DNA of 64,000 nt from Deltaproteobacteria bacterium. Its GTDB lineage: Bacteria; Desulfobacterota; Desulfuromonadia; Desulfuromonadales; BM103. The stretch lies in NCBI GenBank assembly GCA_024636155.1, contig JAGXHM010000038.1, positions 24,509 to 88,508 on the forward strand, read 5' to 3'. Numbering within the stretch: position 1 is the stretch's first letter; the number at the start of each line of letters is the position of its first letter. The position numbers were made by a program, and so were the translations under genes. The notes beneath the pieces are model-generated. The model was not told where the DNA came from, made no database searches, and saw only the letters and a list, made by a program, of their open reading frames with translations. Positions 1-9,193 of this stretch are shown here, one piece after another.

Positions 1-981
1 TATTCTTATTAGGTAACCTTCTAGTTCGCGAACATTATTGCAGATAGAATTAGCCAGAAAAAGAGCAACATCTTCGGGAATATTTATACTGTTTTGTTCC
101 GCTTTCATCTTTAAAATAGCTAATTTGGTTTCTACGTCTGGTGGTTGTATATCGGCAATTAATCCCCATTCAAATCTGGAGCGTAATCTTTCTTCGAGGC
201 CCGGGATCTCTTTTGGAAATTTATCGGAAGTAACAATTATTTGTTTATGTGATTCATAAAGAGCATTGAAGGTATGGAAAAACTCCTCCTGAGTACGTTC
301 CTTACCCGCTATAAATTGTATATCGTCAATCAAAATAACATCCATGGAGCGAAATTTGTTACGAAATTCATCCATGCGATTATAGCGTAATGAATTAATA
401 AGTTCATTCATGAATTTTTCAGACGTATAGTAGCAAATCCGCATCTGTGGGGATTTTTTTAGTATGGCGTTGCCTATAGCATTTGCTAGGTGGGTTTTAC
501 CTAAACCTACAGCACCGTAGATGAATAGTGGATTGTAGGTTGTTGCAGGGTTGTTGGCGACAGCCATAGCTGCAGCATATGCAAATTGATTTGATGAACC
601 TGCTACAAATTCGTCAAAGGTATATTTACGATTTAAATTTATATCTGCTGAATAATTATTGGTTATAGGTTTTAGGTCAATCACCGCAGAATTTGTTGAT
701 GTTTCCGCAATAGTGGTAGTTTTTGGTATGCTGTCTCTGTTTTTGCTGTCAACAGTGAAGTGAAGTTGATAGGTAATTGCAGAGAGCTCGGAGAGAATTT
801 TTTGGATGAGTTTGCTATAATTATCTTTAACCCAATCGAGAACAAACCGGTTTGGTACTTCAAGATAAACCATATCTTGCTCGATTTTGACGAGCTTCAA
901 CGGTTTTATCCAAGTTGAAAAGTGCTGAGGACTGAGATTCAGTTCCAGATGTGCGAGGGTATCACCCCAGAGTTTATTCAT
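1..981 (-). CDS. dnaA: Chromosomal replication initiator protein DnaA (3' end cut off by the window edge)
   Basis: DnaA binds DnaA boxes in oriC and opens the duplex using its AAA+ ATPase. 327 codons are present. Domain I is residues 1-75, followed by a short variable linker and an AAA+ domain from about residue 118. Visible motifs are Walker A GAVGLGKTH, Walker B ILIDDIQF, sensor 1 TSDKFP, the arginine-finger segment RLRSRFEWG and sensor 2 NVRELEG. The DNA-binding domain IV lies beyond the left edge. The ATG at 981 is the only good start, because a stop lies in frame seven codons upstream, although the ribosome site is weak. The gene is divergent from rpmH across the origin. It is visibly more AT-rich than the genes to its right. 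Confidence 0.97.
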   Translation of the reverse strand, partial: MNKLWGDTLAHLELNLSPQHFSTWIKPLKLVKIEQDMVYLEVPNRFVLDWVKDNYSKLIQKILSELSAITYQLHFTVDSKNRDSIPKTTTIAETSTNSAVIDLKPITNNYSADINLNRKYTFDEFVAGSSNQFAYAAAMAVANNPATTYNPLFIYGAVGLGKTHLANAIGNAILKKSPQMRICYYTSEKFMNELINSLRYNRMDEFRNKFRSMDVILIDDIQFIAGKERTQEEFFHTFNALYESHKQIIVTSDKFPKEIPGLEERLRSRFEWGLIADIQPPDVETKLAILKMKAEQNSINIPEDVALFLANSICNNVRELEGYLIRI

Positions 982-1286
982 ACCGGTATTATTCTTTACT
1001 TAAATTTCCAGATGACATAATAAAAGTTGGCTTATCCACAAACTTTTAAACAACCGTGGATAACTTCAAAAACATCGAAACATCAGTAGGTTAGGGGAAA
1101 AAACAGAGTTAATATTGCTGTTGAAGATTAGCAGAGGATTTTTTTTATTGCAAGTGAAAATTCTATTAGGATTTTTGGTTTAAACCTTTGATATTTTTTT
1201 AGTTCTTTACTTTTTTTTTCAACTATGCTTAAAAGTGCTGTTCACTAATACTACTAACATCCCGATAAACAGGAGATATATCTGTC
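982..1286. other. Probable chromosomal origin of replication (oriC)
   Basis: This non-coding gap separates divergent dnaA and rpmH, the commonest position of bacterial oriC. It holds two DnaA boxes close to dnaA. A very AT-rich stretch at about 1135-1230, with several runs of A or T, could be the unwinding element. No gene was found in it. The switch of gene direction here and the parS sites 4.4 kb away support an origin. The low number of perfect DnaA boxes is the main reason for caution. Confidence 0.75.
1032..1063. promoter_or_regulatory. Pair of inverted DnaA boxes
   Basis: TTATCCACA at 1032-1040 matches the DnaA-box consensus exactly on the plus strand. TTATCCACG is read on the minus strand at 1055-1063. 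The two boxes face each other across 14 bases, just upstream of dnaA. They could serve both origin firing and dnaA autoregulation. Confidence 0.85.
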
Positions 1287-1436
1287 ATGAAACGTACTTA
1301 TCAACCAAGCAAAGTCAGCCGCAAACGTACCCATGGTTTTCGCAGGCGTATGCGTTCGAATGGCGGTTCAAATATTATAAAACGTAGGCGTGCCCGGGGC
1401 CGTAAGTCTTTGGCTGTGTCTATTCCAATCAAGTAA
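1287..1436 (+). CDS. rpmH: 50S ribosomal protein L34
   Basis: This 49-residue, very basic protein has the full L34 pattern: MKRTYQPS at the start, then [10 protein letters not shown] and [10 protein letters not shown]. It is a structural protein of the large ribosomal subunit. The start is the ATG at 1287, preceded by AGGAGATAT. It is the first gene to the right of the origin and leads the rpmH-rnpA-yidD-yidC group found next to origins in many bacteria. Its length is typical of the family. Confidence 0.98.
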   Translation: MKRTYQPSKVSRKRTHGFRRRMRSNGGSNIIKRRRARGRKSLAVSIPIK

Positions 1437-1450
1437 TAACAAGTTAACGG

Positions 1451-1807
1451 GTGAAAGGTGAACAAACCTTTGAGAGGTTTCGCAGAATACGTCGCTCAAG
1501 TGATTACAAACGGACTTGGCAAGAAGGACGACGTTATCACACTACCCATTTTGTTGTGATTGTGAACCCTGGACGGGAGTTTTCTCGTCTGGGGATAACC
1601 GTAAGTCGCAAAGTCGGCAATGCTGTTTGCCGCAATCAACTCAAACGCTGGATTCGCGATTTATTTAGAAATAACTATAAACAGTTTGGTTTAATCGTGG
1701 ATCTATCGATTATTGCCAAGCGTCAAGCAGGCCCCCTGAGTCGTTCGCAAGTGGATCGGGAACTTCTGACAGTCTTTGCCCGCCTGGAGACCGAAGATCA
1801 TGTTTAA
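1451..1807 (+). CDS. rnpA: Ribonuclease P protein component
   Basis: This is the protein subunit of RNase P, which assists the catalytic RNA in 5' maturation of tRNA. At 118 residues it has normal length. The family signature is present as [11 protein letters not shown] at about residues 60-70, after a basic N-terminal strand and [12 protein letters not shown]. The start is GTG at 1451, 14 bases after rpmH. It lacks a strong ribosome site, so translation is probably coupled to rpmH. The 3' end overlaps yidD by 8 bases. Confidence 0.96.
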   Translation: MKGEQTFERFRRIRRSSDYKRTWQEGRRYHTTHFVVIVNPGREFSRLGITVSRKVGNAVCRNQLKRWIRDLFRNNYKQFGLIVDLSIIAKRQAGPLSRSQVDRELLTVFARLETEDHV

Positions 1808-2012
1808 ACGGTTAGCCTTAGCGGGTATTCGCTTTTATAGAGTATTTATTTCCCCACTAAAACCACCCACCTGTCGTTTTTACCCTTCTTGCTCTACGTA
1901 CACCCTGGATGCTGTTACCAAGTATGGCGCCATGAGTGGTATTTGGTTGGGAATTAAACGTTTAGCCCGTTGTCATCCCTGGCACCCTGGGGGATTTGAT
2001 CCGGTTGATTAG
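1800..2012 (+). CDS. yidD: Membrane protein insertion efficiency factor YidD
   Basis: This 70-residue protein is thought to help YidC-dependent membrane insertion. The family core is clear: [20 protein letters not shown] near the N-terminus, then a [19 protein letters not shown] segment with conserved cysteines and a terminal FDPVD. I chose the ATG at 1800, where the protein begins MFKRLALAG, over an upstream in-frame ATG at 1776 that lies inside rnpA. The 8-base overlap with rnpA suggests coupling. Next is yidC, its functional partner. Confidence 0.94.
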   Translation: MFKRLALAGIRFYRVFISPLKPPTCRFYPSCSTYTLDAVTKYGAMSGIWLGIKRLARCHPWHPGGFDPVD

Positions 2013-2041
2013 GATCTATAAACAGGAGTTTTTCTCAAATT

Positions 2042-3679
2042 ATGAATACATCTGAAAATAAAAATTTAGTCCTCGCTATGGTTCTCATGCTTGCAGTCTG
2101 GTTGGGCTTTTCCTTCTTTTTTCCACCGACCCCAAAAGAGCAGACGCAACCAGTTGTAAATCAGAAAGAACAGTCGGTCGTAGCGCCAACAACCGAGGAG
2201 CAACATGTCGCCAATAATGTTGCTGAAGTTACAGCACCGGTTGTTGATCCCGTAGCGGTTCTTATTGCTGAGACTTCCGCACCTGCGCGAGATATTGTTG
2301 TTGAGACAGATAAATATCAGGCTGTTTTTACCACCCAGGGCGCGCGTCTGGTTTCTTTCAAATTGAAGGATTACCATATAACAGCTGACCAAGCGTCTCC
2401 TCCTGTGCAGATGTTTGAAGAAGGGCCACAGCGCTATTCAACCTTGCGTACAACAGGTTCTGAGGGGTTTCTCTTAAGCGAGGATGCCCGCTTTGAAACA
2501 ATAGCGCAGGATCTTGTTGAGGTCGCAGGGAGTGAGCGAGTTACCATCCGCTTTCAGCATGTTGCTGCCAATGGCATGCAATACGTAAAGACCTTCGTTG
2601 TGAGTGGTAATGAATATCTGATCGACACTGGCTTTGAATTACACAACCCTGGTCCAACACCACTACGCGGCACAGTTGATCTTGCCCTGGTACAGCGCTG
2701 GGATGAGTCTCTTAATGATGACAGTTACTCCTTCTCTGGCCCAGCAACTCTGGTAGAAGATAAAATCGAAGAGGTGGACGTTGACGACCTGAAAGAAGGT
2801 TCTGTTGCGTACAGTAAAGGCCTTGTCTGGACATCTTTTCAAACCAAGTACTTTCTTTCGGTTGTGGTGCCTGGAGAGAGAACCGTAGAACGAATTCAGA
2901 TTTCGCGTAACGGTGATGCCATAGAGAATGTTTTGGAAACCCCTTACTTCACTTTACAGGGCGGAGAGAGTCGTAAGCTTGATTACCTGGTCTTCATTGG
3001 CCCGAAAGAACCTCAACTACTCACTGCTGCTGGTCATCAGTTGGATAAAATTGTTGGTTTTGGCTTTTTTGACCTTCTGGCTCAGCCTCTTTTTGTGGTT
3101 CTGACTTTTCTCTATGGTTATTTTAAAAATTATGGCGTGGCTATTATTCTCTTGACGGTGTTGATCAAGATAGTCTTCTGGCCCTTGACCCACAAGAGCT
3201 ATTCTTCAATGAAGTCGATGCAAAAACTGCAACCAGAGATGCAGAAGATGCGTGACAAGTACAAGAATGACAAAGAACGTCTGAATAAGGAGATGATGGC
3301 GCTTTATAAGACTAATAGCGTCAATCCCTTAGGTGGTTGTTTGCCCATGTTGGTGCAGATTCCGGTTTTCTTTGCGCTATATCAGGTGCTGCTTAACTCT
3401 ATCGCTCTTCGGCACGCCCCTTTTGCTTTTTGGTTGATGGACCTCTCTGCTAAAGACCCTTACTACATTACGCCTCTTCTGATGGGCGCGAGTATGTTTG
3501 TGCAGCAGAAGATGACCCCGACAACGGCAGACCCGATGCAGGCAAAAATCTTTATGATGATGCCGATCGTCTTTACTTTCATGTTCCTCAACTTCCCGTC
3601 AGGGTTAGTTATTTATTGGTTAGTGAACAATCTTTTAACTATTTTGCAGCAGTATTTCATTCATCGTAAAGCCACCTGA
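2042..3679 (+). CDS. yidC: Membrane protein insertase YidC
   Basis: YidC inserts and folds inner-membrane proteins, alone or with SecYEG. The 545 residues show a first transmembrane helix at about 8-28, a proline- and threonine-rich linker, and a large periplasmic beta domain at about 80-340. A five-helix insertase core from about 350 follows, with the cytoplasmic coiled hairpin (MQKLQPEMQKMRDKYKNDKE) and a PLGGCLPMLVQIPVF segment. This is the Gram-negative architecture. The start is ATG 2042 behind CAGGAG. It sits between yidD and jag in a co-directional group. Confidence 0.97.
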   Translation: MNTSENKNLVLAMVLMLAVWLGFSFFFPPTPKEQTQPVVNQKEQSVVAPTTEEQHVANNVAEVTAPVVDPVAVLIAETSAPARDIVVETDKYQAVFTTQGARLVSFKLKDYHITADQASPPVQMFEEGPQRYSTLRTTGSEGFLLSEDARFETIAQDLVEVAGSERVTIRFQHVAANGMQYVKTFVVSGNEYLIDTGFELHNPGPTPLRGTVDLALVQRWDESLNDDSYSFSGPATLVEDKIEEVDVDDLKEGSVAYSKGLVWTSFQTKYFLSVVVPGERTVERIQISRNGDAIENVLETPYFTLQGGESRKLDYLVFIGPKEPQLLTAAGHQLDKIVGFGFFDLLAQPLFVVLTFLYGYFKNYGVAIILLTVLIKIVFWPLTHKSYSSMKSMQKLQPEMQKMRDKYKNDKERLNKEMMALYKTNSVNPLGGCLPMLVQIPVFFALYQVLLNSIALRHAPFAFWLMDLSAKDPYYITPLLMGASMFVQQKMTPTTADPMQAKIFMMMPIVFTFMFLNFPSGLVIYWLVNNLLTILQQYFIHRKAT

Positions 3680-3688
3680 TCGCTTGTT

Positions 3689-4321
3689 ATGAATCAACTG
3701 TACCTGCATGTTGAAGTTGCAGCAAAGAGCCTGGATGTTGCTGTCGAACAGGCTCTTGTGCAATTGAATTGCACAAGAGCCGAGGCAGACATTGACGTTT
3801 TGCAGCTCTATTCATCAGGACTTTTTGGTCTCTTTGGTCGGCGCTTGGCGCGGGTTCACGTCACAATACATGATCGCGGTATTCTTGCGCGTCAGTTTGC
3901 TCGTCGCTTGTTGTCTTTAAGTGGTCTGGAAGCCACTGTTGATTTGGTTTCAGCTAGTACCCAGACTGAGCTTCACTTGTCAGCACATGATACGAGCCTT
4001 GTGATTGGTCGTCATGGCCAGACATTAGAGGCACTGCAAAGCCTGGTTGGCACTATGACGGATCGGTTGACGACTGATCGTACGCCAATTATTCTCGATG
4101 TGGACGGTTACCGTGGGCGGCGACGTAATTTTCTTAATCGTCTGGCCCAACGTTTGTCTCAAAAGGTACGTCAATCAGGCAAACCAGCCTCTACCCCTCC
4201 CCTTGTTCTCAGTGAGCGCCGCATTCTACACGAATTATTTAAGCAGGAGTCGGACCTGCAATCTCATTCCAAGAATCACGAAGGTGGTCGCAAAATAATC
4301 ATTCTGCAGCCACGGGGTTAA
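3689..4321 (+). CDS. jag: Jag/KhpB-type RNA-binding protein (Jag-N, KH and R3H domains)
   Basis: This 210-residue protein has an N-terminal Jag domain with a GLFGLFGRR segment at about residues 45-53. A KH-type domain carries VIGRHGQTLEALQSLVG, and an R3H domain lies between about 145 and 210. Homologues bind RNA and affect cell division and elongation in Firmicutes; the role in Desulfobacterota is less clear. It starts at ATG 3689, nine bases after yidC, with no obvious ribosome site. A perfect 14-bp inverted repeat lies inside its coding sequence (see 3751-3781). Confidence 0.92.
   Translation: MNQLYLHVEVAAKSLDVAVEQALVQLNCTRAEADIDVLQLYSSGLFGLFGRRLARVHVTIHDRGILARQFARRLLSLSGLEATVDLVSASTQTELHLSAHDTSLVIGRHGQTLEALQSLVGTMTDRLTTDRTPIILDVDGYRGRRRNFLNRLAQRLSQKVRQSGKPASTPPLVLSERRILHELFKQESDLQSHSKNHEGGRKIIILQPRG
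3751..3781. repeat. Perfect 14-bp inverted repeat inside jag
   Basis: GGCTCTTGTGCAAT at 3751-3764 is followed by TGA and then its exact reverse complement at 3768-3781. In the mRNA this would form a stable hairpin with a three-base loop, about 60 bases into jag. It falls in codons for the Jag-N domain and is translated without disturbing the frame. Confidence 0.9.
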
Positions 4322-4324
4322 CGG

Positions 4325-5695
4325 ATGTTGTCGTTTAATACAATTGTTGCTCCAGCTACACCGCCTGGCGAGGGAGGGGTCGGTATTATCCGCCTTTCCG
4401 GCCCTCGTGCTGTTGAATTTCTTGACGTTGTTTTTCAAGGAAAAACCCTCGCCACTGCGATGAAGTCACACCGTCTCTACCACGGTCATTTGTTCAATCA
4501 GCACTCTGTGCGGGTTGATGAGGTCCTTGTTGTGGTTATGCGAGCTCCTCGATCGTATACTGGCGAGGATGTGGTTGAGGTTCACTGCCATGGCGGCAGT
4601 CAGATACTCCGCACTGTTTTGGATCTTTTCTTGGCTTCAGGTGCCAGTATGGCGACCCCTGGAGAGTTTACCCAGCGCGCTTTTTTGAATGGTCGCATTG
4701 ATCTGACGCAAGCTGAAGCGGTTGTTGATATGATCAAGGCCCGTTCAGAGCGTGCCAGTCGCGTTGCTATGGACCAACTTGACGGTCACCTCTCACGGAA
4801 AATTTACCATTTTTCGGGGCAACTGAAAGATGCTCTGGCTTTACTTGAGGCCCATATCGATTTCCCGGATGACGAAGTCGGCACTCTGGATCTTCCTGGT
4901 TTACTCGTTCCGGTTCATGAGTTATCCCTTGAGATGGCATCTTTGGCGAGTAGCTTTGATGTTGGTCGTGCTTTGCGGGAGGGGATAAAGGTTTTGATTC
5001 TTGGTCGCCCCAATGTTGGTAAAAGCTCCTTGATGAATGCACTGTTAGGTGAATCAAGGTCGATTGTGACAGAGATAGCTGGTACCACCCGTGACACGTT
5101 GGAAGAGCAGTTGATTCTTGATGGTTTTCCGATCAGGTTGGTTGATGCGGCTGGTGTGAGGGACACTTTTGATCTGATTGAGCAAGAGGGTGTTCGTCGT
5201 GCTCGCGCAAAGGCGCTGACCGCAGACCTTATTTTGATGGTCGTGGATGGATGTTGCCCTTTGATTGATGAAGACTTCCTGGCGCTGGAATTATGCCACC
5301 CAAGTAAAACCGTGATTGTCGTCAATAAGAGCGATCAAGCTCAAGCTTGCGATTTAGAACTTTTGTCGAGTTTTCCGCAACAGGTTTCAATTTCAGCTAA
5401 ATATAATTTAGGTCTTACAGCGCTGCGGGAAGCTATTGTGGGACGACTCTCCAGCGACAAAGCACTCTCAGGTAGTGAGGGGGTCGTAATCACGGAGAGG
5501 CGACACCGAGACGCTCTCTTGCGAGCGATTGCAAGTTTGGAAGAGTTACAGAGGTCTGTGGACGCTGTTGCTCCACTTGAATGTTTGGCTTTGGAATTAC
5601 GTGAAGCCTTGTCAGCCCTTGGTCAAATTACCGGTGAAACCACACCTGATGAAATTCTAGATCACATTTTTAGCCAGTTTTCTATTGGTAAATAG
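4325..5695 (+). CDS. mnmE: tRNA uridine-5-carboxymethylaminomethyl modification GTPase MnmE
   Basis: MnmE works with MnmG to modify wobble uridines of certain tRNAs. The 456 residues show the N-terminal tetrahydrofolate-binding domain (starting FNTIVAPATPPGEGGVGIIR), a helical domain and an inserted GTPase domain. The GTPase motifs are GRPNVGKSS, TTRDT, DAAG and NKSD. The conserved C-terminus is normally C-[ILV]-G-K, but here it reads FSIGK, so the catalytic-site cysteine is replaced by serine. The start ATG 4325 follows jag by 3 bases. MnmG, its partner, is the next gene. Confidence 0.96.
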   Translation: MLSFNTIVAPATPPGEGGVGIIRLSGPRAVEFLDVVFQGKTLATAMKSHRLYHGHLFNQHSVRVDEVLVVVMRAPRSYTGEDVVEVHCHGGSQILRTVLDLFLASGASMATPGEFTQRAFLNGRIDLTQAEAVVDMIKARSERASRVAMDQLDGHLSRKIYHFSGQLKDALALLEAHIDFPDDEVGTLDLPGLLVPVHELSLEMASLASSFDVGRALREGIKVLILGRPNVGKSSLMNALLGESRSIVTEIAGTTRDTLEEQLILDGFPIRLVDAAGVRDTFDLIEQEGVRRARAKALTADLILMVVDGCCPLIDEDFLALELCHPSKTVIVVNKSDQAQACDLELLSSFPQQVSISAKYNLGLTALREAIVGRLSSDKALSGSEGVVITERRHRDALLRAIASLEELQRSVDAVAPLECLALELREALSALGQITGETTPDEILDHIFSQFSIGK

Positions 5696-5699
5696 TATC

Positions 5700-5715
5700 T
5701 GTTCCACGTGAAACT
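5700..5715. promoter_or_regulatory. parS site 1 (ParB binding)
   Basis: TGTTCCACGTGAAACT differs from the parS consensus TGTTNCACGTGAAACA only in the last base. It lies just after the mnmE stop codon. ParB is encoded 3.5 kb downstream. Confidence 0.9.
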
Positions 5716-5735
5716 TTGAGTGTTTTTTGAATAAC

Positions 5736-5751
5736 TGTTCCACGTGAAACA
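5736..5751. promoter_or_regulatory. parS site 2 (ParB binding)
   Basis: TGTTCCACGTGAAACA is an exact match to the consensus TGTTNCACGTGAAACA. It lies 20 bases after site 1, in the mnmE-mnmG gap. A GTG inside this site is in frame with mnmG but is unlikely to be its start. Confidence 0.95.
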
Positions 5752-5788
5752 TGTTCTCGGTGTTGATTGGCGTAAAAGGAAGGAATCT

Positions 5789-7636
5789 ATGGCTGAAAAC
5801 TACGATGTAATCGTGGTTGGTGCTGGTCACGCTGGTTGCGAGGCTGCGCTGGCTGCAGCCCGTATGGGGTGCCGAGCTCTACTTCTGACCCTTAATCTGG
5901 ACGCTGTCGCTCAAATGTCGTGCAACCCGGCGATAGGTGGGTTAGCTAAAGGACACCTGGTGCGTGAAATTGATGCGCTTGGTGGCGAGATGGCACGCAA
6001 TATTGACGCTACAGGTATTCAGTTTCGTGTTTTGAATACAAAGAAGGGGCCCGCGGTGCAGGCCTCGCGAGCTCAAGCTGACCGTGATCTTTACCGGGCT
6101 CGTATGAAGCAGGTGATTGAAGGTCAATCATGCCTCGATCTTAAACAGGGTCAAGTTGTTCGGTTGCTTGTTGAGGGAAATGTCGTTAAAGGAGTTGAAA
6201 CCCGCGATGGCCTGCTTTTTTCAGCACCAAGCGTTATACTGACAACCGGCACCTTTATGCATGGCCTAATCCATATTGGTTTGGTTAATTACCCCGGAGG
6301 CCGTGCCGGAGAACCGCCATCTGAAGGACTTTCAAGCCATCTGCGTTCGCTTGGTTTTACTGTCGGGCGCTTGAAAACCGGAACACCACCCCGCCTCTCT
6401 GCGGCAACGATTAACTTCTCCGAACTCGAAGAACAGCCCGGTGACCCCTGCCCCAAGCCGTTTTCTGCCGACACCGCGAAGATTGATCGCCCGCAAGTTC
6501 CCTGTCATATTACCTATACTAACGAACGCACCCACGAGGTGATCCGTGCTGGCCTGGATCGCTCTCCCTTGTATTCAGGCGTCATAGAGGGTGTTGGTCC
6601 GCGTTACTGTCCGTCTATCGAAGACAAGGTTGTGCGCTTCCCTGACAAGAATCAGCACCAGATATTCCTTGAGCCGGAAGGTCTTGCGAGCGGCGAGATC
6701 TACCCGAATGGTGTCTCTACCTCATTGCCTGTTGATGTGCAGTTGGCTTACCTGCGAACGATGAAAGGCCTCGAGAAGGTTGAGATAACGCGACCAGGAT
6801 ACGCGATAGAGTATGACTACGTCGATCCTATTCAATTGTATCCAACCTTGGAAACTAAACGCTTGCACGGTCTCTATCATGCTGGTCAGATTAACGGCAC
6901 CTCCGGTTATGAGGAAGCGGCTGCCCAAGGGCTTCTGGCGGGTATAAATGCGGCACTGCAGACGAAAGGGTGTGAGCCGGTAGTGATTGGTCGAGATCAG
7001 GGTTATCTTGGTGTGCTGGTGGATGATCTGGTTAATTTGGGCGCCAAAGAACCTTATCGGATGTTTACCTCGCGGGCTGAATATCGTCTTTTATTGCGTG
7101 AAGATAATGCCGACCAACGCCTCAGCCCCCTCGGACGAGAGATAGGATTATTGACCGATGATCGCTGGGAACGCTTCTCGGATAAGCTTTCTGGCCTGGG
7201 TCGGGGCCACGAGCGTTTACGTCAAGTGCGAATTTCTCCAGGAAATCGTGAGGTTTTGGCTCGACTTGGATTGCTGGATTTAAAAAATGGTGCTTCCCTT
7301 GAAGAGTTACTACGCCGGCCGGAGATCTGTATCGATGACCTTGGTTTCCTCGATGCGGAGTTGGCTGGCCTTTCTCACGAAGTCCGTAGAGAGCTGGAAA
7401 CGGAAGTCAAGTATGCCGGCTACATTGGCCGACAGAAAGAACAGGTTGAACGCTTTAAGCGTCTAGAAAATCTTGTTATTCCAGCTGACTTTGATTATGA
7501 CGCAATAAATGGCCTGTCCGCTGAGGTTCATGAAAAGCTTAAACTGGTGACACCTCGTACCCTTGGTCAGGCTGGACGAATTCCTGGCGTTACCCCGGCA
7601 GCGATTGCCATACTGGCGATTCTTTTGCGGCGTTAA
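5789..7636 (+). CDS. mnmG: tRNA uridine-5-carboxymethylaminomethyl modification enzyme MnmG (GidA)
   Basis: This FAD-dependent enzyme forms the MnmEG complex that adds carboxymethylaminomethyl groups to U34 of tRNAs. The 615 residues begin with a Rossmann FAD motif, [14 protein letters not shown], followed by [20 protein letters not shown] and [13 protein letters not shown]-terminal helical domain ends the protein. I chose ATG 5789 because AAGGAAGGAA precedes it at the right distance. An upstream in-frame GTG at 5744 lies inside parS site 2. It follows mnmE directly. Confidence 0.96.
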   Translation: MAENYDVIVVGAGHAGCEAALAAARMGCRALLLTLNLDAVAQMSCNPAIGGLAKGHLVREIDALGGEMARNIDATGIQFRVLNTKKGPAVQASRAQADRDLYRARMKQVIEGQSCLDLKQGQVVRLLVEGNVVKGVETRDGLLFSAPSVILTTGTFMHGLIHIGLVNYPGGRAGEPPSEGLSSHLRSLGFTVGRLKTGTPPRLSAATINFSELEEQPGDPCPKPFSADTAKIDRPQVPCHITYTNERTHEVIRAGLDRSPLYSGVIEGVGPRYCPSIEDKVVRFPDKNQHQIFLEPEGLASGEIYPNGVSTSLPVDVQLAYLRTMKGLEKVEITRPGYAIEYDYVDPIQLYPTLETKRLHGLYHAGQINGTSGYEEAAAQGLLAGINAALQTKGCEPVVIGRDQGYLGVLVDDLVNLGAKEPYRMFTSRAEYRLLLREDNADQRLSPLGREIGLLTDDRWERFSDKLSGLGRGHERLRQVRISPGNREVLARLGLLDLKNGASLEELLRRPEICIDDLGFLDAELAGLSHEVRRELETEVKYAGYIGRQKEQVERFKRLENLVIPADFDYDAINGLSAEVHEKLKLVTPRTLGQAGRIPGVTPAAIAILAILLRR

Positions 7637-7646
7637 GGTGGAATGT

Positions 7647-8279
7647 ATGGTGTTGTCGGAACTGCTGGGCAGGCTCGACCTTGATGTCTCTTTGGAGGTC
7701 TTGCCTCCGTTGGAAGGCATAGTTGATGAGCTTTTGCGCTGGAATCCTCGCCGTAACCTAACCGCTATCACTGATCGAGAAGAAGTTTTGGAGAAGCATT
7801 TGGTCGATTCTTTGACTCTGCTCCCCTTTGCCCGCCAATCAACTCACCTGCTTGATATCGGCTCCGGTGCCGGTTTCCCGGCTTTGCCATTGAAGGTTGT
7901 CTGTCCAGAACTCGAAGTTGTTTCTGTTGATGCGGTCGGTAAAAAAATAGATTTCCAGCGCCATATTGTCAGAAAGCTTAGTTTGCAAGGCTTTGTAGCG
8001 CTTCATGCTCGTGTCGAGACGCTGACCGAATATCATGCCGGTTTTGATCTGGTAACCGCCCGGGCGCTGTGCTCTTTGGCGGAATTGGTTGCCCTGGCGG
8101 AGCCTTTTCTGTCTCCAGGCGGCCGTTTGGTGGCGATGAAAGGCTTGGAGGGAAGCCGTGAGCTTAACGAGCAACAAGGAGCTTTGAAGCAGGCTGGTTG
8201 GTTTGTCGTTTTGCATCGGTTAAACCTGCCCCTGTCCGGGGCTGAACGTTGCCTGATAGAGTTGACCCGTTTAGAGTGA
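7647..8279 (+). CDS. rsmG: 16S rRNA (guanine-527-N7)-methyltransferase RsmG (GidB)
   Basis: RsmG methylates G527 of 16S rRNA using S-adenosylmethionine. The 210 residues include a WNPRRNLTAITD segment, the SAM-binding strand HLLDIGSGAGFPALPLKV, and VTARALCSL in the catalytic region. This is the normal family layout. The start ATG 7647 has an AAGGTGGA site and lies 10 bases after mnmG. Starts further upstream would lie inside mnmG. The order mnmG-rsmG-parA-parB is widespread near origins. Confidence 0.95.
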   Translation: MVLSELLGRLDLDVSLEVLPPLEGIVDELLRWNPRRNLTAITDREEVLEKHLVDSLTLLPFARQSTHLLDIGSGAGFPALPLKVVCPELEVVSVDAVGKKIDFQRHIVRKLSLQGFVALHARVETLTEYHAGFDLVTARALCSLAELVALAEPFLSPGGRLVAMKGLEGSRELNEQQGALKQAGWFVVLHRLNLPLSGAERCLIELTRLE

Positions 8280-8283
8280 TTTT

Positions 8284-8330
8284 CCACCAGATGTAGTGTT
8301 TGTTTCAGGTTCTACCTCAATATCTGGTGG
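8284..8330. terminator. Weak hairpin between rsmG and parA
   Basis: CCACCAGAT at 8284-8292 pairs exactly with ATCTGGTGG at 8322-8330 across a 29-base loop. Only a short T-run (TTT) follows. It could be a weak terminator for rsmG or a leader structure for parA. Confidence 0.3.
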
Positions 8331-8423
8331 TTTGCAGTTGTCAGGCAAATTTCCTTTGAAGATCCAGGTGCTTATGTTAATCTGAGCGACTTGAAAAACA
8401 TCACCCGAAGGAGTTATTAGGGC

Positions 8424-9188
8424 ATGGTCCAGGTAATCGCGATCGCCAACCAGAAAGGTGGTGTAGGCAAGACCACGACAGCAGTAAATCTTGCTGCGTC
8501 TCTGGCTGTTGCAGAAAAGCGCACCTTGTTGGTCGATTTAGACCCTCAGGCCAATGCGACCAGCGGTGTTGGTGTCGATCCTAACCGCGTGAAGCAGACG
8601 GTCTACCATGCGTTGCTTGGTTCGGTTCCGGTTAGTGAATTGCGGCAAACAACAAGCATCGAGCCCCTTCATCTGTTGCCCGCGAATCCGGATCTGATTG
8701 GTGCCGAAGTAGAGTTGATCTCTGCGCTGGCACGCGAGAACAAATTAAAGACAGCCCTGTCTGAGATCACTGACGAATATGACTATATTCTTATCGACTG
8801 CCCACCTTCTCTTGGACTGTTGACAATTAATGCTCTGACTGCTGCTGACAGTGTACTGATCCCTTTGCAGTGCGAGTATTACGCCATGGAGGGGATGACA
8901 CAGTTGATCAACACGGTACGTCTGATCCAACGTGAGTTGAACCCGAGATTAGTTATTCGTGGCATTCTTTTGACAATGTTTGATGCTCGCAACAACTTAT
9001 CCCATCAAGTCAGTGCCGGGATTCGTGAACATTTCACCAAACAAGTTTTTGAAACCATGATTCCACGCAATGTGCGCCTTTCTGAGGCGCCCAGCCATGG
9101 TTTGCCAGCCCTCCTCTACGACATCTCTTCGCGGGGTGCTGTTGCTTATCTGGATTTGGCGCGTGAAATCATCGGTATGGAGTCGTAA
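8424..9188 (+). CDS. parA: Chromosome partitioning ATPase ParA (Soj)
   Basis: ParA forms ATP-dependent gradients on the nucleoid that move ParB-parS complexes. The 254 residues show the deviant Walker A motif KGGVGKTTTAVNLA at the N-terminus, LVDLDPQANAT, and the Walker B region YILIDCPPSLG. The protein is of the small Soj type without an N-terminal HTH domain. The start ATG 8424 has AAGGAG upstream. parB follows after 5 bases, and two parS sites lie 2.7 kb upstream. Confidence 0.97.
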   Translation: MVQVIAIANQKGGVGKTTTAVNLAASLAVAEKRTLLVDLDPQANATSGVGVDPNRVKQTVYHALLGSVPVSELRQTTSIEPLHLLPANPDLIGAEVELISALARENKLKTALSEITDEYDYILIDCPPSLGLLTINALTAADSVLIPLQCEYYAMEGMTQLINTVRLIQRELNPRLVIRGILLTMFDARNNLSHQVSAGIREHFTKQVFETMIPRNVRLSEAPSHGLPALLYDISSRGAVAYLDLAREIIGMES

Positions 9189-9193
9189 GAAGA

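Noticed and set aside
5744-5788. Longer MnmG beginning at an in-frame GTG
   Set aside because: The GTG lies inside parS site 2. A good ribosome site precedes ATG 5789, and homologues start there.
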